Shown: one piece after another, positions 1 to 9,222 of the stretch
Layout of the letters: the number at the start of each line of letters is the position of its first letter
How positions within the stretch are numbered: position 1 is the stretch's first letter
Assembly (NCBI GenBank): GCA_003833135.1
Contig: QZLH01001548.1
Coordinates: forward strand, 1 to 28,076
Direction of reading: 5' to 3'
Length of the DNA: 28,076 nt
Source: Oehlia diaphana
Taxonomy: Eukaryota; Glomeromycota; Glomeromycetes; Glomerales; Glomeraceae
Position numbers and translations under genes: made by a program
Notes under the pieces: model-generated
The model's database searches: none
What the model saw: only the letters and a program-made list of their open reading frames with translations
Told to the model about the DNA's origin: nothing

Positions 1-72
1 TTATCAAGACTACTTTGATGAATAATATAATTAGCAAAAAGTAAAATTTACTTTTTGTTATAATTTCATTAA

Positions 73-321
73 TTACCTCTCATTATCTGAAAGACTATTC
101 ACCGAATTTATATCCGATTTATCTAATTCATCAAACTTTCTTTTTTCAGCTACATTATAACTTGAAATTGATTCACTACTGCTTTCTGTTTCTGATTCAT
201 TAATTTTTTCAATACATGCTTTTTCTTTTTCTTGATGTTTTTTAAAAGTTTTTTTGGTAGACAACCACTTTCCACCACCAGGATTTATTTTACAGGTACG
301 GCAAGAGCAAAAATATTGCAT
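73..321 (-). CDS. Small Cys/His-containing protein, possible first exon of a transposon-type gene
   Basis: An 82-residue frame opens at an ATG in a purine-rich context (AATAATG). Its first 30 residues hold C-x-C-x2-C (residues 5, 7 and 10) and then a Lys-rich stretch with a His. The remainder is Ser/Glu-rich and acidic, so it is probably disordered. A short Cys cluster followed by a basic helix resembles the N-terminal zinc-binding parts of proteins encoded by some fungal DNA transposons, but I do not recognise the family. The frame ends at TAA directly after GAGAG|GTAATT, which is a plausible intron donor. This may therefore be exon 1 of a gene that continues off the left edge. No partner domain is visible. 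It could also be a chance ORF, but its non-random composition (Ser/Glu blocks, Cys spacing) argues for real coding. Confidence 0.45.
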   Translation of the reverse strand: MQYFCSCRTCKINPGGGKWLSTKKTFKKHQEKEKACIEKINESETESSSESISSYNVAEKRKFDELDKSDINSVNSLSDNER

Positions 322-917
322 TATTATAAGAGCTGTAAATTAGAAGTTTTTTTTTTTCACATCACATTATGTAACGATATCTTAAATCTATATAATTAAA
401 AAAAAGATTGTGTGACATGTAAACGTTTAGATTACCTCGTATTTGTACTAATCCTAATAAGTAAAATAGATCACTAATGTATTTATTATTTTGAGACAAA
501 TTTTTTTGTGACGAATCGCTAAACAATTGTAGCATTCACACGATTCATTAATATTTGCATAAATTATATATAACATTACTCTATTTATCTTTTATATGAT
601 AATGACAATAAAAACCTAGACCTATTCACATGACAAATAAGGCATAATTACTTTCTTAGTTTATGATAATAACAGTAAAAAACTAGACCTATTCACATTG
701 CAAATAAGGCATATCATTACTTTCTTAATTTGATGGCCAGCTTCCATTCCCGGACGGGGCTGCGCTAGTATCATCTGAAAAAAAAATTTTTTATTTTGGG
801 GTACACATGCTAATGATCTTATGCACCCTGTTTTCATCACAAATAAATACACAATTGTTTTAACTAACTTTTTAACTAGCGTGTAAATATTTTTATTATT
901 TTTGAAAAAAGAGTAAA
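322..917. other. Intergenic, no gene seen
   Basis: This is AT-rich sequence between the divergent small ORF and the first exon of the RRM-Hsp20 gene. Apart from the dispersed repeat at 595-770, I see nothing supportable. A 63-residue minus ORF overlaps the repeat (661-852) and looks like chance. Confidence 0.6.
595..770 (-). repeat. Short dispersed repeat, copy 1 (duplicated tail)
   Basis: Read on the minus strand, a GC-richer head (about 731-770, starting near ACTAGCGCAGCCCCG) is followed by a tail containing AAGAAAGTAAT and ATGTGAATAGGTCTAG and ending in ACTGTTATTATCAT. The tail of about 65-70 bp is present twice in tandem (595-659 and 660-730). The same tail with a related but diverged head recurs at 18593-18741 in the same orientation. 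A conserved tail with a variable, GC-richer head suits a non-autonomous retroposon (SINE-like). I could not find convincing Pol III A and B boxes, so the class is open. Confidence 0.5.
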
Positions 918-2431
918 ATGAGTGGTGAGTTTTTTTGTATAAAGGGTTTTAACCTTCTTTGATAAGGTTTTTTATATTGCTCTTTTTCATTTATGTCGCT
1001 GTTGCCTTTTTAATAAAGGTTTTTAACCTTCGTTGATAAGGTTTTTTATGTTGCCTTTTTTGATAAAGGTTTTTTATGCCGCCTTTTTTGATAAAGGTTT
1101 TTATGTCGCGTTTTCTTTTTATGTTGCCTTTTTTTGATAAAGGTTTTTTATGCCACCTTTTTTGATAAAGGTTTTTTATGTTGCCTTTTTTGATAAAGGT
1201 TTTTATGTCGCGTTTTCTTTTTATGTTGCCTTTTTTTGATAAAGGTTTTTTATGCCACCTTTTTTGATAAAGGTTTTTTATGTTGCCTTTTTCTGATAAA
1301 GGTTTTTTATGTCGCCTTTTTTGATAAAGGTTTTTGATGTCGCCTTTTTTGATAAAGGTTTTTTATGTCGCCTTTTTCTGATAAAGGTTTTTATGTCGCC
1401 TTTTTCTGATAAAGGTTTTTATGTCGCCTTTTTCTGATAAAGGCTTTTTATGATGCCTTTCTTTTCTCATTTACACTTAAGAATCTTGCCACCCCGACAC
1501 TTGCGCGCTGTTTCTTGGCGGAAGTAATCTTGAGGATCTTAAATCCTCAGCATTAGAAGATTTGATTAAAAAAAATGATGAGATTCCACAAAATTTTGTT
1601 CATGTGGTAAAAAAAAAAAAAGATGAGTATGTATAAACTTATTAATAATGGTTTAAAATTTTAAATTTTTAATGAACTAATGGAGAATTTTAAACTTTTT
1701 AGTTATGGGTTTATACATTTTAATAATGTACAAGAAAAAGACAATTTCTTTTACAGTGTAAGAGGAGCTAAATTTAAAATTGAAGAGGAGAAAAATATTA
1801 CTGTTAAATTTCAACCTATCAAGAGAAAGAGTAACGAATCTCTTCATAGCGAATACCGTAATAAACCTGTAATTTGATAATTTTTTAAGAAATATCAAAG
1901 CATAAGTTATTAAGTTATTATTATTAAAGTATTTATTAACTTATAGGGTTCTACTTGGCAACCATATTATAACCTTTATGATGATAGGTAACGTTCTCAT
2001 TTTAATTTTAATATATAAATTAAAAAATTTACTGATAGTTTACTTTTAATATTCATTATATAGTTCCCATTTCATCATTGTTCTTTGCCTTCCTTCTATT
2101 ACAAATAAGGACGAAATCAAATTATTCACGGAAGGCGAAGAAAATATAATAATTTCCGGAGAATATAAAGAACTCGATTTTGCAGGAAGCATTTTAAAAA
2201 AATCGATACCGGTCGGCGATTTCGAATATGTTATAACATTACCATCAAAGTAAGTTGTTAAATTAATAAATTATATATTTATTATTATGCATATCCACTA
2301 ACTTTTATTGATATGATAGAATTGAATTAACTAGTAAAGTAAAAATAGAAAAAATAGAAAATTCAAATATGTTTAAATTTGTAATAAAAAAATCACAAGA
2401 AAATAAACGAATAAAGCTTGATGTTGAATAA
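918..2431 (+). CDS. RRM-like plus Hsp20/alpha-crystallin domain protein, six exons
   Basis: Exons, assembled by eye: 918-924, 1482-1626, 1703-1868, 1947-1987, 2064-2249 and 2320-2431. All introns are GT...AG and all phases agree, giving 218 residues ending at TAA 2429-2431. Residues about 8-91 read as an RNA recognition motif: a beta-1/RNP2-like ALFLGG, a helix, an RNP1-like YGFIHF (52-57), a second helix and beta-4 ITVKFQPI. Residues about 107-206 read as an alpha-crystallin (Hsp20) domain, with WQPYYNLYDD, DEIKLFTEGEENIIISGEYK and FEYVITLP, followed by a final strand FKFVIKK. Hsp20 proteins are ATP-independent holdases and RRMs bind single-stranded RNA. The combined role is inference. No signal peptide or membrane segment is visible, so it is likely cytosolic or nuclear. 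Exon 1 is only 7 nt (ATGAGTG before GTGAGT) and is the least certain part. The C-terminal domain assignment is the firmest. Confidence 0.75.
948..1462. repeat. Minisatellite inside intron 1 of the RRM-Hsp20 gene
   Basis: Around eighteen tandem units of about 24-30 bp follow the pattern GCCTTTTTTGATAAAGG + TTTTTTATGTC. Each holds a small inverted repeat (CCTTT, 6-nt loop, AAAGG). A higher-order repeat of 103 bp is visible: the variant GTCGCGTTTTC occurs at 1105 and 1208 with matching surroundings. The array lies between the donor at 925 and the acceptor ending at 1481. It has no open frame, because the unit length is not a multiple of three and stops are frequent. Unit homogeneity suggests recent slippage or unequal exchange. 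Confidence 0.85.
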
Positions 2432-2813
2432 TCGTTATTTGGTTGCACAATGATATCCTGAATTGCCATAATTTCGAAAAATTTCATAATACCGATACTT
2501 CATAAGCCTGAAAGGCAAAATCCCGAAATGAATAATCCCAAAAAGACTTATTATTAGTTAAAAGAAAAAAAACTATAATTTATTATTGATTATTGTAATA
2601 CGTGTATATTATTTTCAATCAAAAAAATTATACAAAAAGTAAAATTTTCTTTTTGATAAATGTAATAAAGCGAATTTAGCAAATTTAACAAATTTTTTAT
2701 TTAAACATATTGCATTATTAGCATTATAATGAATACTACAAATTGTTTCTTTTACATCTAAAATACAAATTTCTACATTATTATTATACAAATTTCTACA
2801 TTATTATTATTTA
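2432..2813. other. Convergent intergenic gap
   Basis: AT-rich sequence between the 3' ends of two convergent genes. It presumably holds both 3' untranslated regions. A short direct repeat (ACAAATTTCTACATTATTAT) lies at about 2765-2810. No further gene is supported. Confidence 0.55.
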
Positions 2814-4343
2814 TTATTCATCGTCATCATCAGTAATAAAATCCTTTAGATTTTTTTCATCGACTTCATCAAAATATTCTTTAATAATATTAAGCTTTAC
2901 TTCTTTCATGAACTTCTTTCCTTCTTCGCACATACTTGTACCATTTTTGTAATCAGCTATCTGTCCCGTCCTTACCAAATTAAGCCAAATTTCAAAATTG
3001 GCGGCAGAATTCATTGAACTCTTAAAAAAACACGCGCTTAATTCTTCAAAAGAATCAATTAAACGCCAGTCTTCATTTGAAAGTAAGAGTAATCGGTATA
3101 TTCTCGGTGCCCGCTGTAACATTAAACTCATATTTTGCAAAGAAATTTGTGGAAAATATTTGACAACAATTGATTTTGCTTGTTATCTTGCCGTCTCGCT
3201 TTTACTTCGACTTAGATTTAACGCACAAAATGCTTGAAGTCGTGTATACGCCTTAAACACCTCAACATGGAATCTTAATTCCTTCCTTCTGGACATTTCT
3301 TTGTTAATTTGTTCCTTTACTTCACCATTAACAGATTGATAAATATTTTCGGCTAATTTTTTTGCAATATATTTGAAATTAACCGAAAAATTATCTCCTT
3401 GTTGAACCTTAATTGGTACTTTAGTAACCAATTCCAAACTACCTCCAACTTGATTCAAATTTACACTCTAAGTCCCTTTAAAGAATTTGAATTCTTGGTT
3501 ATTTTGAGAAATGATCTTTAAATGGTCTAGTAAGGCTTTACGATAAATCTCTTTTTTTGGAAATATGATCTTATCACGCATAGGAGGTTCTTGAGGAAGT
3601 TTCAAGAATAAACCTAATAAGATATGTAAATCTTTGCCAACATTAATAGCGCTGGGACAAATTTCTTTAATTTTTTTCTTCTGAAAATAATCAGCGTACT
3701 GATTTGAACGTAATATTAATGTACTCTCAGAATCAACGACTGATATGGTGCCTTCAGAGATGTTAAATGTAACACTTAAGACTCCATGTTGTTTCATATT
3801 ATCTAAATAATGAAACAATACATCGATAAAGTTGGTTCCAAATTTATTGATCTCTCGTTCCATCTCTCTTGAATCTTCTGCGAAAATATCAAATATTTAT
3901 TACGCGGGCAGGAATAATAAAATTTAATAAAACGTCAATAATAATTTTAATTGCAAACCTGTTTCTTGAGGTGATGACTTAGTCTTGACTCTTTTGTCTG
4001 AATTATTAAATTATTTTCATTATTATCATTTGCTTAAAAAAAGTAACATAAATTAAAGTGGTATTGTATTGACTTACATTTTTTATTATTTACTTGCGAA
4101 TTTTCCTCCTGTTCAGTAGTTACTCGAGATGATGATTCATGATCATATTGTTGAGACGATGTTTCTATTAAAGTAAAAAAAAAAATCGTAAATAGAAATC
4201 ATAGAATATCTAATTAGTTAACTTTGCAAACCTGTTTCAGGATGTTCTTCAGACTGAGCAGAAGTATTATTAAATTGAAAAGGTAAAATAGCTGTTTTTA
4301 GTAGGTGAATATTTCGTATTTTTACTGGTTTTGAGAAGTCCAT
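2814..4343 (-). pseudogene. Unrecognised four-exon gene with two in-frame stops
   Basis: Read on the minus strand, exon 1 is 4343-4232 (ATG at 4343), exon 2 4164-4078, exon 3 3997-3959 and exon 4 3877-2814. All junctions are GT...AG and keep phase. The total is 434 codons. Two stops interrupt exon 4 in the same frame, TAG at 3470-3468 and TAA at 3185-3183. Around them the frame stays open for over 1 kb with protein-like composition and ends in an acidic tail (ITDDDDE). I do not recognise the family. The first 70 or so residues are Ser/Gln/Glu-rich and probably disordered, while exon 4 has alternating hydrophobic blocks typical of a folded alpha/beta domain. I looked for introns that would remove the stops, and the candidate GT...AG pairs shift the frame. 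Most likely this is a recently inactivated copy. Readthrough, or a real protein ending at 3468, remain alternatives. Confidence 0.6.
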
Positions 4344-6240
4344 ATTTTTTTTCAAATTGCAATAAAATTGGTAAAAGAAATTCGGTAATTTGAAAAAAAA
4401 GAGAAACCAAAAAAACGAAATTTTAAATATTTTTCATAAAATTTTTTTAATCGTAATACGTAATTCGACTTTTTTAAAAAAAAAAAATCTGAAATAAAAA
4501 ATCGAACTACATCAGATAAAAAAAAAAAATCGAATTACATCGGATAAAAAAAAAATTATCTAATTACGTTGGCATTTTTATTTTTATTTTAAGAATATAT
4601 TTAGTATATTTTTTGCCGATCGATTTTAATATCGAAATATTTCATACTTAAATTATTGGTAAATTAATTTTAAGGATATTTTGCATATCCAATAAGAATA
4701 TTTTAAATATCCATTAATATTACAATTCAAAAGTTCAGTATATTTTTTGTATAATTTAAAATAATTTATTATTATAAAATTCTATTTAAATAAACCGTCT
4801 GTTCAATTTTTAGTATATTTTAAGAATATTATCACTGTATAAGGATATTTTAACCATAAAACTAGAACATTTTAAGGATGTGGACTTTTTATAGGGTAGT
4901 AACGCTGGATTTTGGCCTATAAAAATGCTATAATTATTCAATACAAGAGGTGGGACAATCACAAAATTGATATTTTTTTATTAAAATATTATTTATATGC
5001 TGGTAAATAATTTATTTAAAGGTTATAAACAAGAAAAAACAAAAAAAATTTATTTCTATTAAACACAGGTTGTCTAACTTTATCATACTATATTTTGCTT
5101 ATATTGAGCGGTGTATCTAGTAATTTTGAATAGTTGATACTTTTGGAATGCCAGTTCTTTTAAACTACTTTTCTCTACTAATTTGTAAGTTCATTTCACA
5201 TTTCCTGAGTGCTATATCTATTGCTCTTATCTGAATTTCCAATTAAATTAATTTGCAAAATAAATCCCAAAATGTATTAGTAGATTTCACTGGTTTGGTG
5301 ACAGATCACAAATTAATCTCTAATTTATACTATCTAAACTTAACACACTTTGATCTCTCTCTATCCTTTAACTTAGGAAAAATCTAAAGATATTAATATT
5401 AAAATAAAATATAAGAAAAATAACATAAATTAACTAAATAAAATATATAAAAAAATAAAGAAATAAAAGAAATAATAAAAATATAAAAATAACATAAATA
5501 ATATAAATAACAAAAATAACAAAAATAATAATTGTAACGTTGTAGTATGCAGAAATCGACTAATAGTTAATATGTAAGTATTAACAGTAACGCAGATCAT
5601 CAGTTAAGAATTTTAGAATTTAGAACGTTGATCAATTAAATTAGATTTTACAAATTAGGATAGGATGATCATTAGACAAATAATGGACACTCCTATCACA
5701 TGAGTATAAACTGGATATACGTAATGTTTCATATTACGTAGTTCTTTGCATTAATTGCCATTTTAAATTTTATAAAAAGGACCTATTTTTGACTTGACAA
5801 TCAAGCAAGCAGATAATGAACTGAGAAAAATAAAAAAAATTGATATTTTGAATATTTTAACCCTTTAATTATTTTGACTCGATTCTTTAGCCTTTTCTTA
5901 TGAGTAAAAGTGCGTAGTCAACTAATTACTAACAAAAGATATATGTGAAAGGCATGAACATAATAGTTCTATTAGTCCGAATGTACATTATCTGTATTAA
6001 TGAAATAGGGGAGAATCCTAAGAGTGCAATAATTAAAGAAGTGGATAACGAAGTCTGGAGAAATTCATTAATGAAGGGAAACTCTCGCACTTCGTTCTTA
6101 ACAACAAATCTAAACCAAGCAACCAACATACAATAACTAGATTTCACTGAACCTTGACATCCTTACGTGGCAGGTGAGGACGACAACGTTAATCAGATCT
6201 ACAAAATTATTTGATTATATAACAATAGATCTACTAATTA
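4344..6240. other. AT-rich non-coding stretch
   Basis: No convincing gene. Near 4440-4560 are two to three imperfect units of AAAATCGAATTACATCGGATAAAA, with an inverted relative at 4450-4475, which gives hairpin potential. At 5390-5530 there is low-complexity AAATAA-type sequence. The overlapping 60-70 residue ORFs at 5929-6147 on both strands have no recognisable domain and look like chance. Confidence 0.5.
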
Positions 6241-6257
6241 ATTATCTGATTTTCAAG

Positions 6258-6925
6258 TCACATAAAAAAGAATGTCTGGAATTTGTTATCAAAACTGTTT
6301 GGAAATTGTCCAGTATATTTATAAAATATCTGGAAAATATCTGAAATTATGAAAAAATATGGTGTCCAGAATTTTTTGAAGTCTGGAATTTGTCCAGATA
6401 TGAAAAATTCAGGACAAATTTTGGATGGACAAAACTGGACAAATTCTGGATACAAAAAATTCTGGACACATTTTGGACAATCTTCGGACAAAAAAAAACT
6501 GGACAAATTCTGGTAGTTAGATGAGAAAAATTCCAGGCAAATTCTGAACAATAAAAAATCAAAAAAAATGTAAAAAGCAAAAAACTGGTATTTAAAATAA
6601 CTTCTGTGTGTATACTAAGTAAACTTAAAGAGCAAGCAAAAATACTATTTATGATGTTAATTTAAATTGCTATAAACAGTTACAGTTAGGTATTGTATAA
6701 AGGAATATATTATTGATATCATGACTTGCTAATCATTTCAGAAAAAATATTTTTTCCAGGCAAATTTCAAATCCAGACAAATTTAGGACAAAAATCAATG
6801 TCCTGAAAATGTACCAAATCTTGCATATTTTCATATGTTTTCAGGACATTCATTTTGTCCAGAATTTGTACAATTATATTCCAGACAATTTCAGGATATT
6901 TTCTGATCACATTTTTTTCGTAAGA
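6258..6925. mobile_element. TCCAGAATT-type element, copy 1 (ends degraded)
   Basis: About 660 bp that matches 7808-8417 in the same orientation along most of its length, with shared blocks such as AATATGGTGTCC, GTAGTTAGATGAGAAAAATT and CTAAGTAAACTTAAAGAGCA. Both halves are dense in TCCAGAATTTGTCCAG and its reverse complement, arranged as inverted subterminal repeats. The outer ends (CATAAAAAAGAATGTCTGG on the left; TTTTTTTCGTAAGAC on the right) lack the CCCTAC terminus seen in copy 2, so this copy is older or altered. It has no coding capacity. Confidence 0.55.
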
Positions 6926-7090
6926 CAAATCTGGATTGAATCAGATATTTATGACCTGTGAATCAGATTCAGATTTCAATTTTGAATCTGAGGCTCAGAT
7001 TCAGATTTGAAATTGTATAATCCAAATCTGTCAAATTGAATCTGAAATAGATCTGTCAAATTTGAATTAGATCATTATGATCCAATTATA
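6926..7090. repeat. CAGATTCAGATT-type satellite, left block
   Basis: An irregular tandem array of GATTCAGATTTGAA and related words (for example 6961-6980 and 6990-7010) lies directly after element copy 1. A matching block lies at 7640-7800, on the far side of the hairpin array. No frame stays open across it. Confidence 0.6.
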
Positions 7091-7091
7091 A

Positions 7092-7640
7092 ATGCAAAAA
7101 AAAATGCTGAAACTGATAGTTCTGGCATTTTTACTTTTAAAAATGCAAAAAAAGCCAAAACTGATGGTTCTAGTATTTATACTTGTAAAATTGCAAAAGA
7201 AGATACTGAAACTATCATTTCCAGCATTTTTATTTGTAAAAATACAAAAAAATGCTGAAACTATTGTTTCTGATGTTTTTACTTGTAGAAATGCAAAAAA
7301 TGCTGAAACTGATAGTTCTAGCATTTTTACTTGTAAAAATGTAAAAAAAAAGCCAAAACTGATAGTTCCAGCATTTTTACTTATAAAATGCAAAAAAAAT
7401 GCCAATACTGATAGTTCTAGTATTTTTACTTGTAAAAATGCAAAAAAAAAATGCCAAAACTGATAGTTCTGGTGTTTTTACTTGTAAAAAATGCAAAAAA
7501 AATGCCAAAGCTGATGGTTCCAGTATTTTTACTTGTAAAAAATGGAAAAAAATGCAGAATGATAGTTTCAGCGTTTTTACTTGTAAAAATGCAAATAAAA
7601 TCACCAAAACTAATAGTAATGGCATTTTACTTGTATTAAA
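7092..7640. repeat. Array of about eleven 50-bp hairpin-forming units
   Basis: The units follow TGCAAAAAAAATGCCAAAAC + TGATAGTTCTAG + CATTTTTACTTGTAAAAATG. Each contains an inverted repeat whose best form is GCATTTTTAC-TT-GTAAAAATGC (10-bp arms, 2-nt loop). Period is about 48-51 bp; the first GATAGT is near 7114 and the next near 7163. Because the period is near a multiple of three and the units are almost stop-free, 80-120 residue frames appear on both strands. I treat them as a by-product of the repeat. Confidence 0.8.
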
Positions 7641-7800
7641 TCTGATCCAATCTGAGTCCAATCTGAATTTGATTTGACTAAAATCAGATTCAGACCAGAT
7701 TCAGATCAGATTCAGATTTTGAATATAGATAAATTTCAGATTCAGATTTAAATTGATAGTTCTGAATTTGATCAGATCAGATTGAAATCTGTCCAAACTG
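7641..7800. repeat. CAGATTCAGATT-type satellite, right block
   Basis: This repeats the motif CAGATTCAGATT (clear at 7683-7727 and 7735-7750), the same word family as 6926-7090. It borders element copy 2, whose terminal CCCTAC begins at 7808. The arrangement is thus element, satellite, hairpin array, satellite, element. Confidence 0.6.
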
Positions 7801-7807
7801 ATTCATA

Positions 7808-8417
7808 CCCTACAAAAAAAGAATATCCAGAATTTGTTAGAAAATTGTCCAGTATATCTATAAAATATCTGGAAAATGTCCAAAATTATGAAAAAATATG
7901 GTGTCCGGAATTTTTTGAAGTCCAGAATTTGTCCAGACATAAAAATTCAGAATAAATTTCAGATAGACAAAACTGGACAAATTCTGAACACAAAAAATCC
8001 TGGACACATTTTGGACAATCTCTGGACAAAAAAAACTGGATAAATTCTGGTAGTTAGATGAGAAAAAATTCCAGGCAAATTCTGGACAATAAAAAATCAA
8101 AAAATGTAAAAAGCAAAAAACTGGTATTTAAAACCTCTGCATATATACTAAGTAAACTTAAAGAGCAAGCAAAAATACTATCTATGATATTAATTATTTA
8201 AACTGCTATAAACACTTATCAGTTAGATATTATATAAAGGAATATATCATTGATATTATGACTTACTGAGCATTTTAGAATAAAACTCAATATCCAGAAA
8301 ATGTTTCAAATCTTGCGTGTTTTCGTATGTTTTCAGGACACTCATTTTGTCCAGAATTTGTACAATTATATTCTGGACAATTTCAGAATATTTTCTGGAC
8401 GCATTTTCTTTGTAGGG
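7808..8417. mobile_element. TCCAGAATT-type MITE, copy 2, with terminal inverted repeats
   Basis: The 610-bp segment begins CCCTACAAAAAAAGAATATC and its reverse complement begins CCCTACAAAGAAAATGCGTC. Both arms then continue TCCAGAA, giving terminal inverted repeats of about 25 bp. ATA flanks both ends (7805-7807 and 8418-8420), a possible 3-bp target duplication of the kind made by PIF/Harbinger-type elements; a shorter TA duplication is also possible. It contains no ORF for a transposase, so it is non-autonomous. Confidence 0.65.
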
Positions 8418-8432
8418 ATATGGAACCCTAGT

Positions 8433-8478
8433 CTTACACTAAGATGGACCGGCCTATCTTTTTTATAATGTAAGACCG
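8433..8478. repeat. Short inverted repeat GTCTTACA...TGTAAGAC
   Basis: Just right of element copy 2, GTCTTACA and TGTAAGAC face each other. They enclose a second partial dyad (AAGATGGACC / GGCCTATCTT). This would form a compact two-stage hairpin. It could be a tiny element or the end of one. No gene is attached. Confidence 0.35.
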
Positions 8479-8639
8479 TAAGATTATAGTCTTTTAGGAC
8501 TGATAACTATTTTTATTATGAATGTCAATTTATGCTTTTTGCATTTTTTTACAAAATTAATTTATCTTTTTGAAGGTTCTAATTTAGTATAATTTTGATT
8601 AGAATAATTTTTTATAAGCAAAAGATTAATATAAAACTT

Positions 8640-9222
8640 TAAATTATAAAATAAGTGTATTTTAATCTGCTTTGCAAGTTTACTTAAGAAAAAAAAGTGA
8701 ATTTTGAATATTGTTTTTGACTTTACATATGAATAAATAAAGCTTTACAGATTATATTTAAAAATGGATAACAAAAATGAAAAAATCCAAATAAATCAAA
8801 AATAGGATTCAAAACCCTACTCTATCTGTACTCTAAGTAAACTTGCAGAGCAGATAAAAATACATTTAGCATATATATTTAAAATGGTTATATATATGGT
8901 AAAAAGATTTATTTATGAAAAACAATTTTTTCTAAAGTTATGTGATTTGCTCACTTTAAACATCTTTCTTTTTTGGAAATAGTATCCAGAATTTGTTCAG
9001 TTTAAATTATCTGAATTTTTATGTTCAAATTTATCTATATTTATCTGTCTGAAATTTGTTCAAAATTTTATTTTGGATAAATTCTGGATAAATTCTGAAT
9101 AAATTCCAGATATATCAAAATTTTAAGTATTAAATTTGTAGCAAAAAATGGATATTAAATTCTAGATAATTTCCAGATATTATCATAGGTATTTCTGGAT
9201 ATTTATTTTTTATAAGGTAGGA
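8640..9222. mobile_element. Diverged third relative of the TCCAGAATT element
   Basis: It carries CTAAGTAAACTTGCAGAGCA (about 8833), the counterpart of blocks near 6620 and 8150, and an inverted copy of it (CTTTGCAAGTTTACTTAAG at 8671-8689), so part of it folds back. Further right are many TCCAGAATTTGTTCA-like words. The right end, read in reverse, is CCTACCTTATAAAAAATAAA followed by TATCCAGAA, close to the CCCTAC terminus of copy 2. The left end is uncertain. Confidence 0.4.

Noticed and set aside
3183..3470. Introns that would splice out the two stops of the 2814-4343 gene
   Set aside because: The usable GT...AG pairs (74 bp at the first stop, 92 bp at the second) are not multiples of three and lead to new stops.
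5929..6147. Overlapping ORFs of 63 and 72 residues
   Set aside because: Both strands are open over the same stretch, there is no recognisable domain, and neither composition is convincing.
7092..7640. CRISPR-like array
   Set aside because: The sequence is eukaryotic in style, the whole unit is repeated with no unique spacers, and there are no cas genes.
7067..7661. Several 62-123 residue ORFs on both strands over the hairpin array, as a repeat protein
   Set aside because: They exist because the repeat period is near a multiple of three with few stops. Frames are open on both strands, and the amino-acid pattern shifts where the unit length changes.
6258..8417. LTR retrotransposon with the two 600-bp copies as long terminal repeats
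   Set aside because: The interior has no gag/pol-like frame and no primer-binding or polypurine site. At least one copy has its own inverted ends and flanking ATA.
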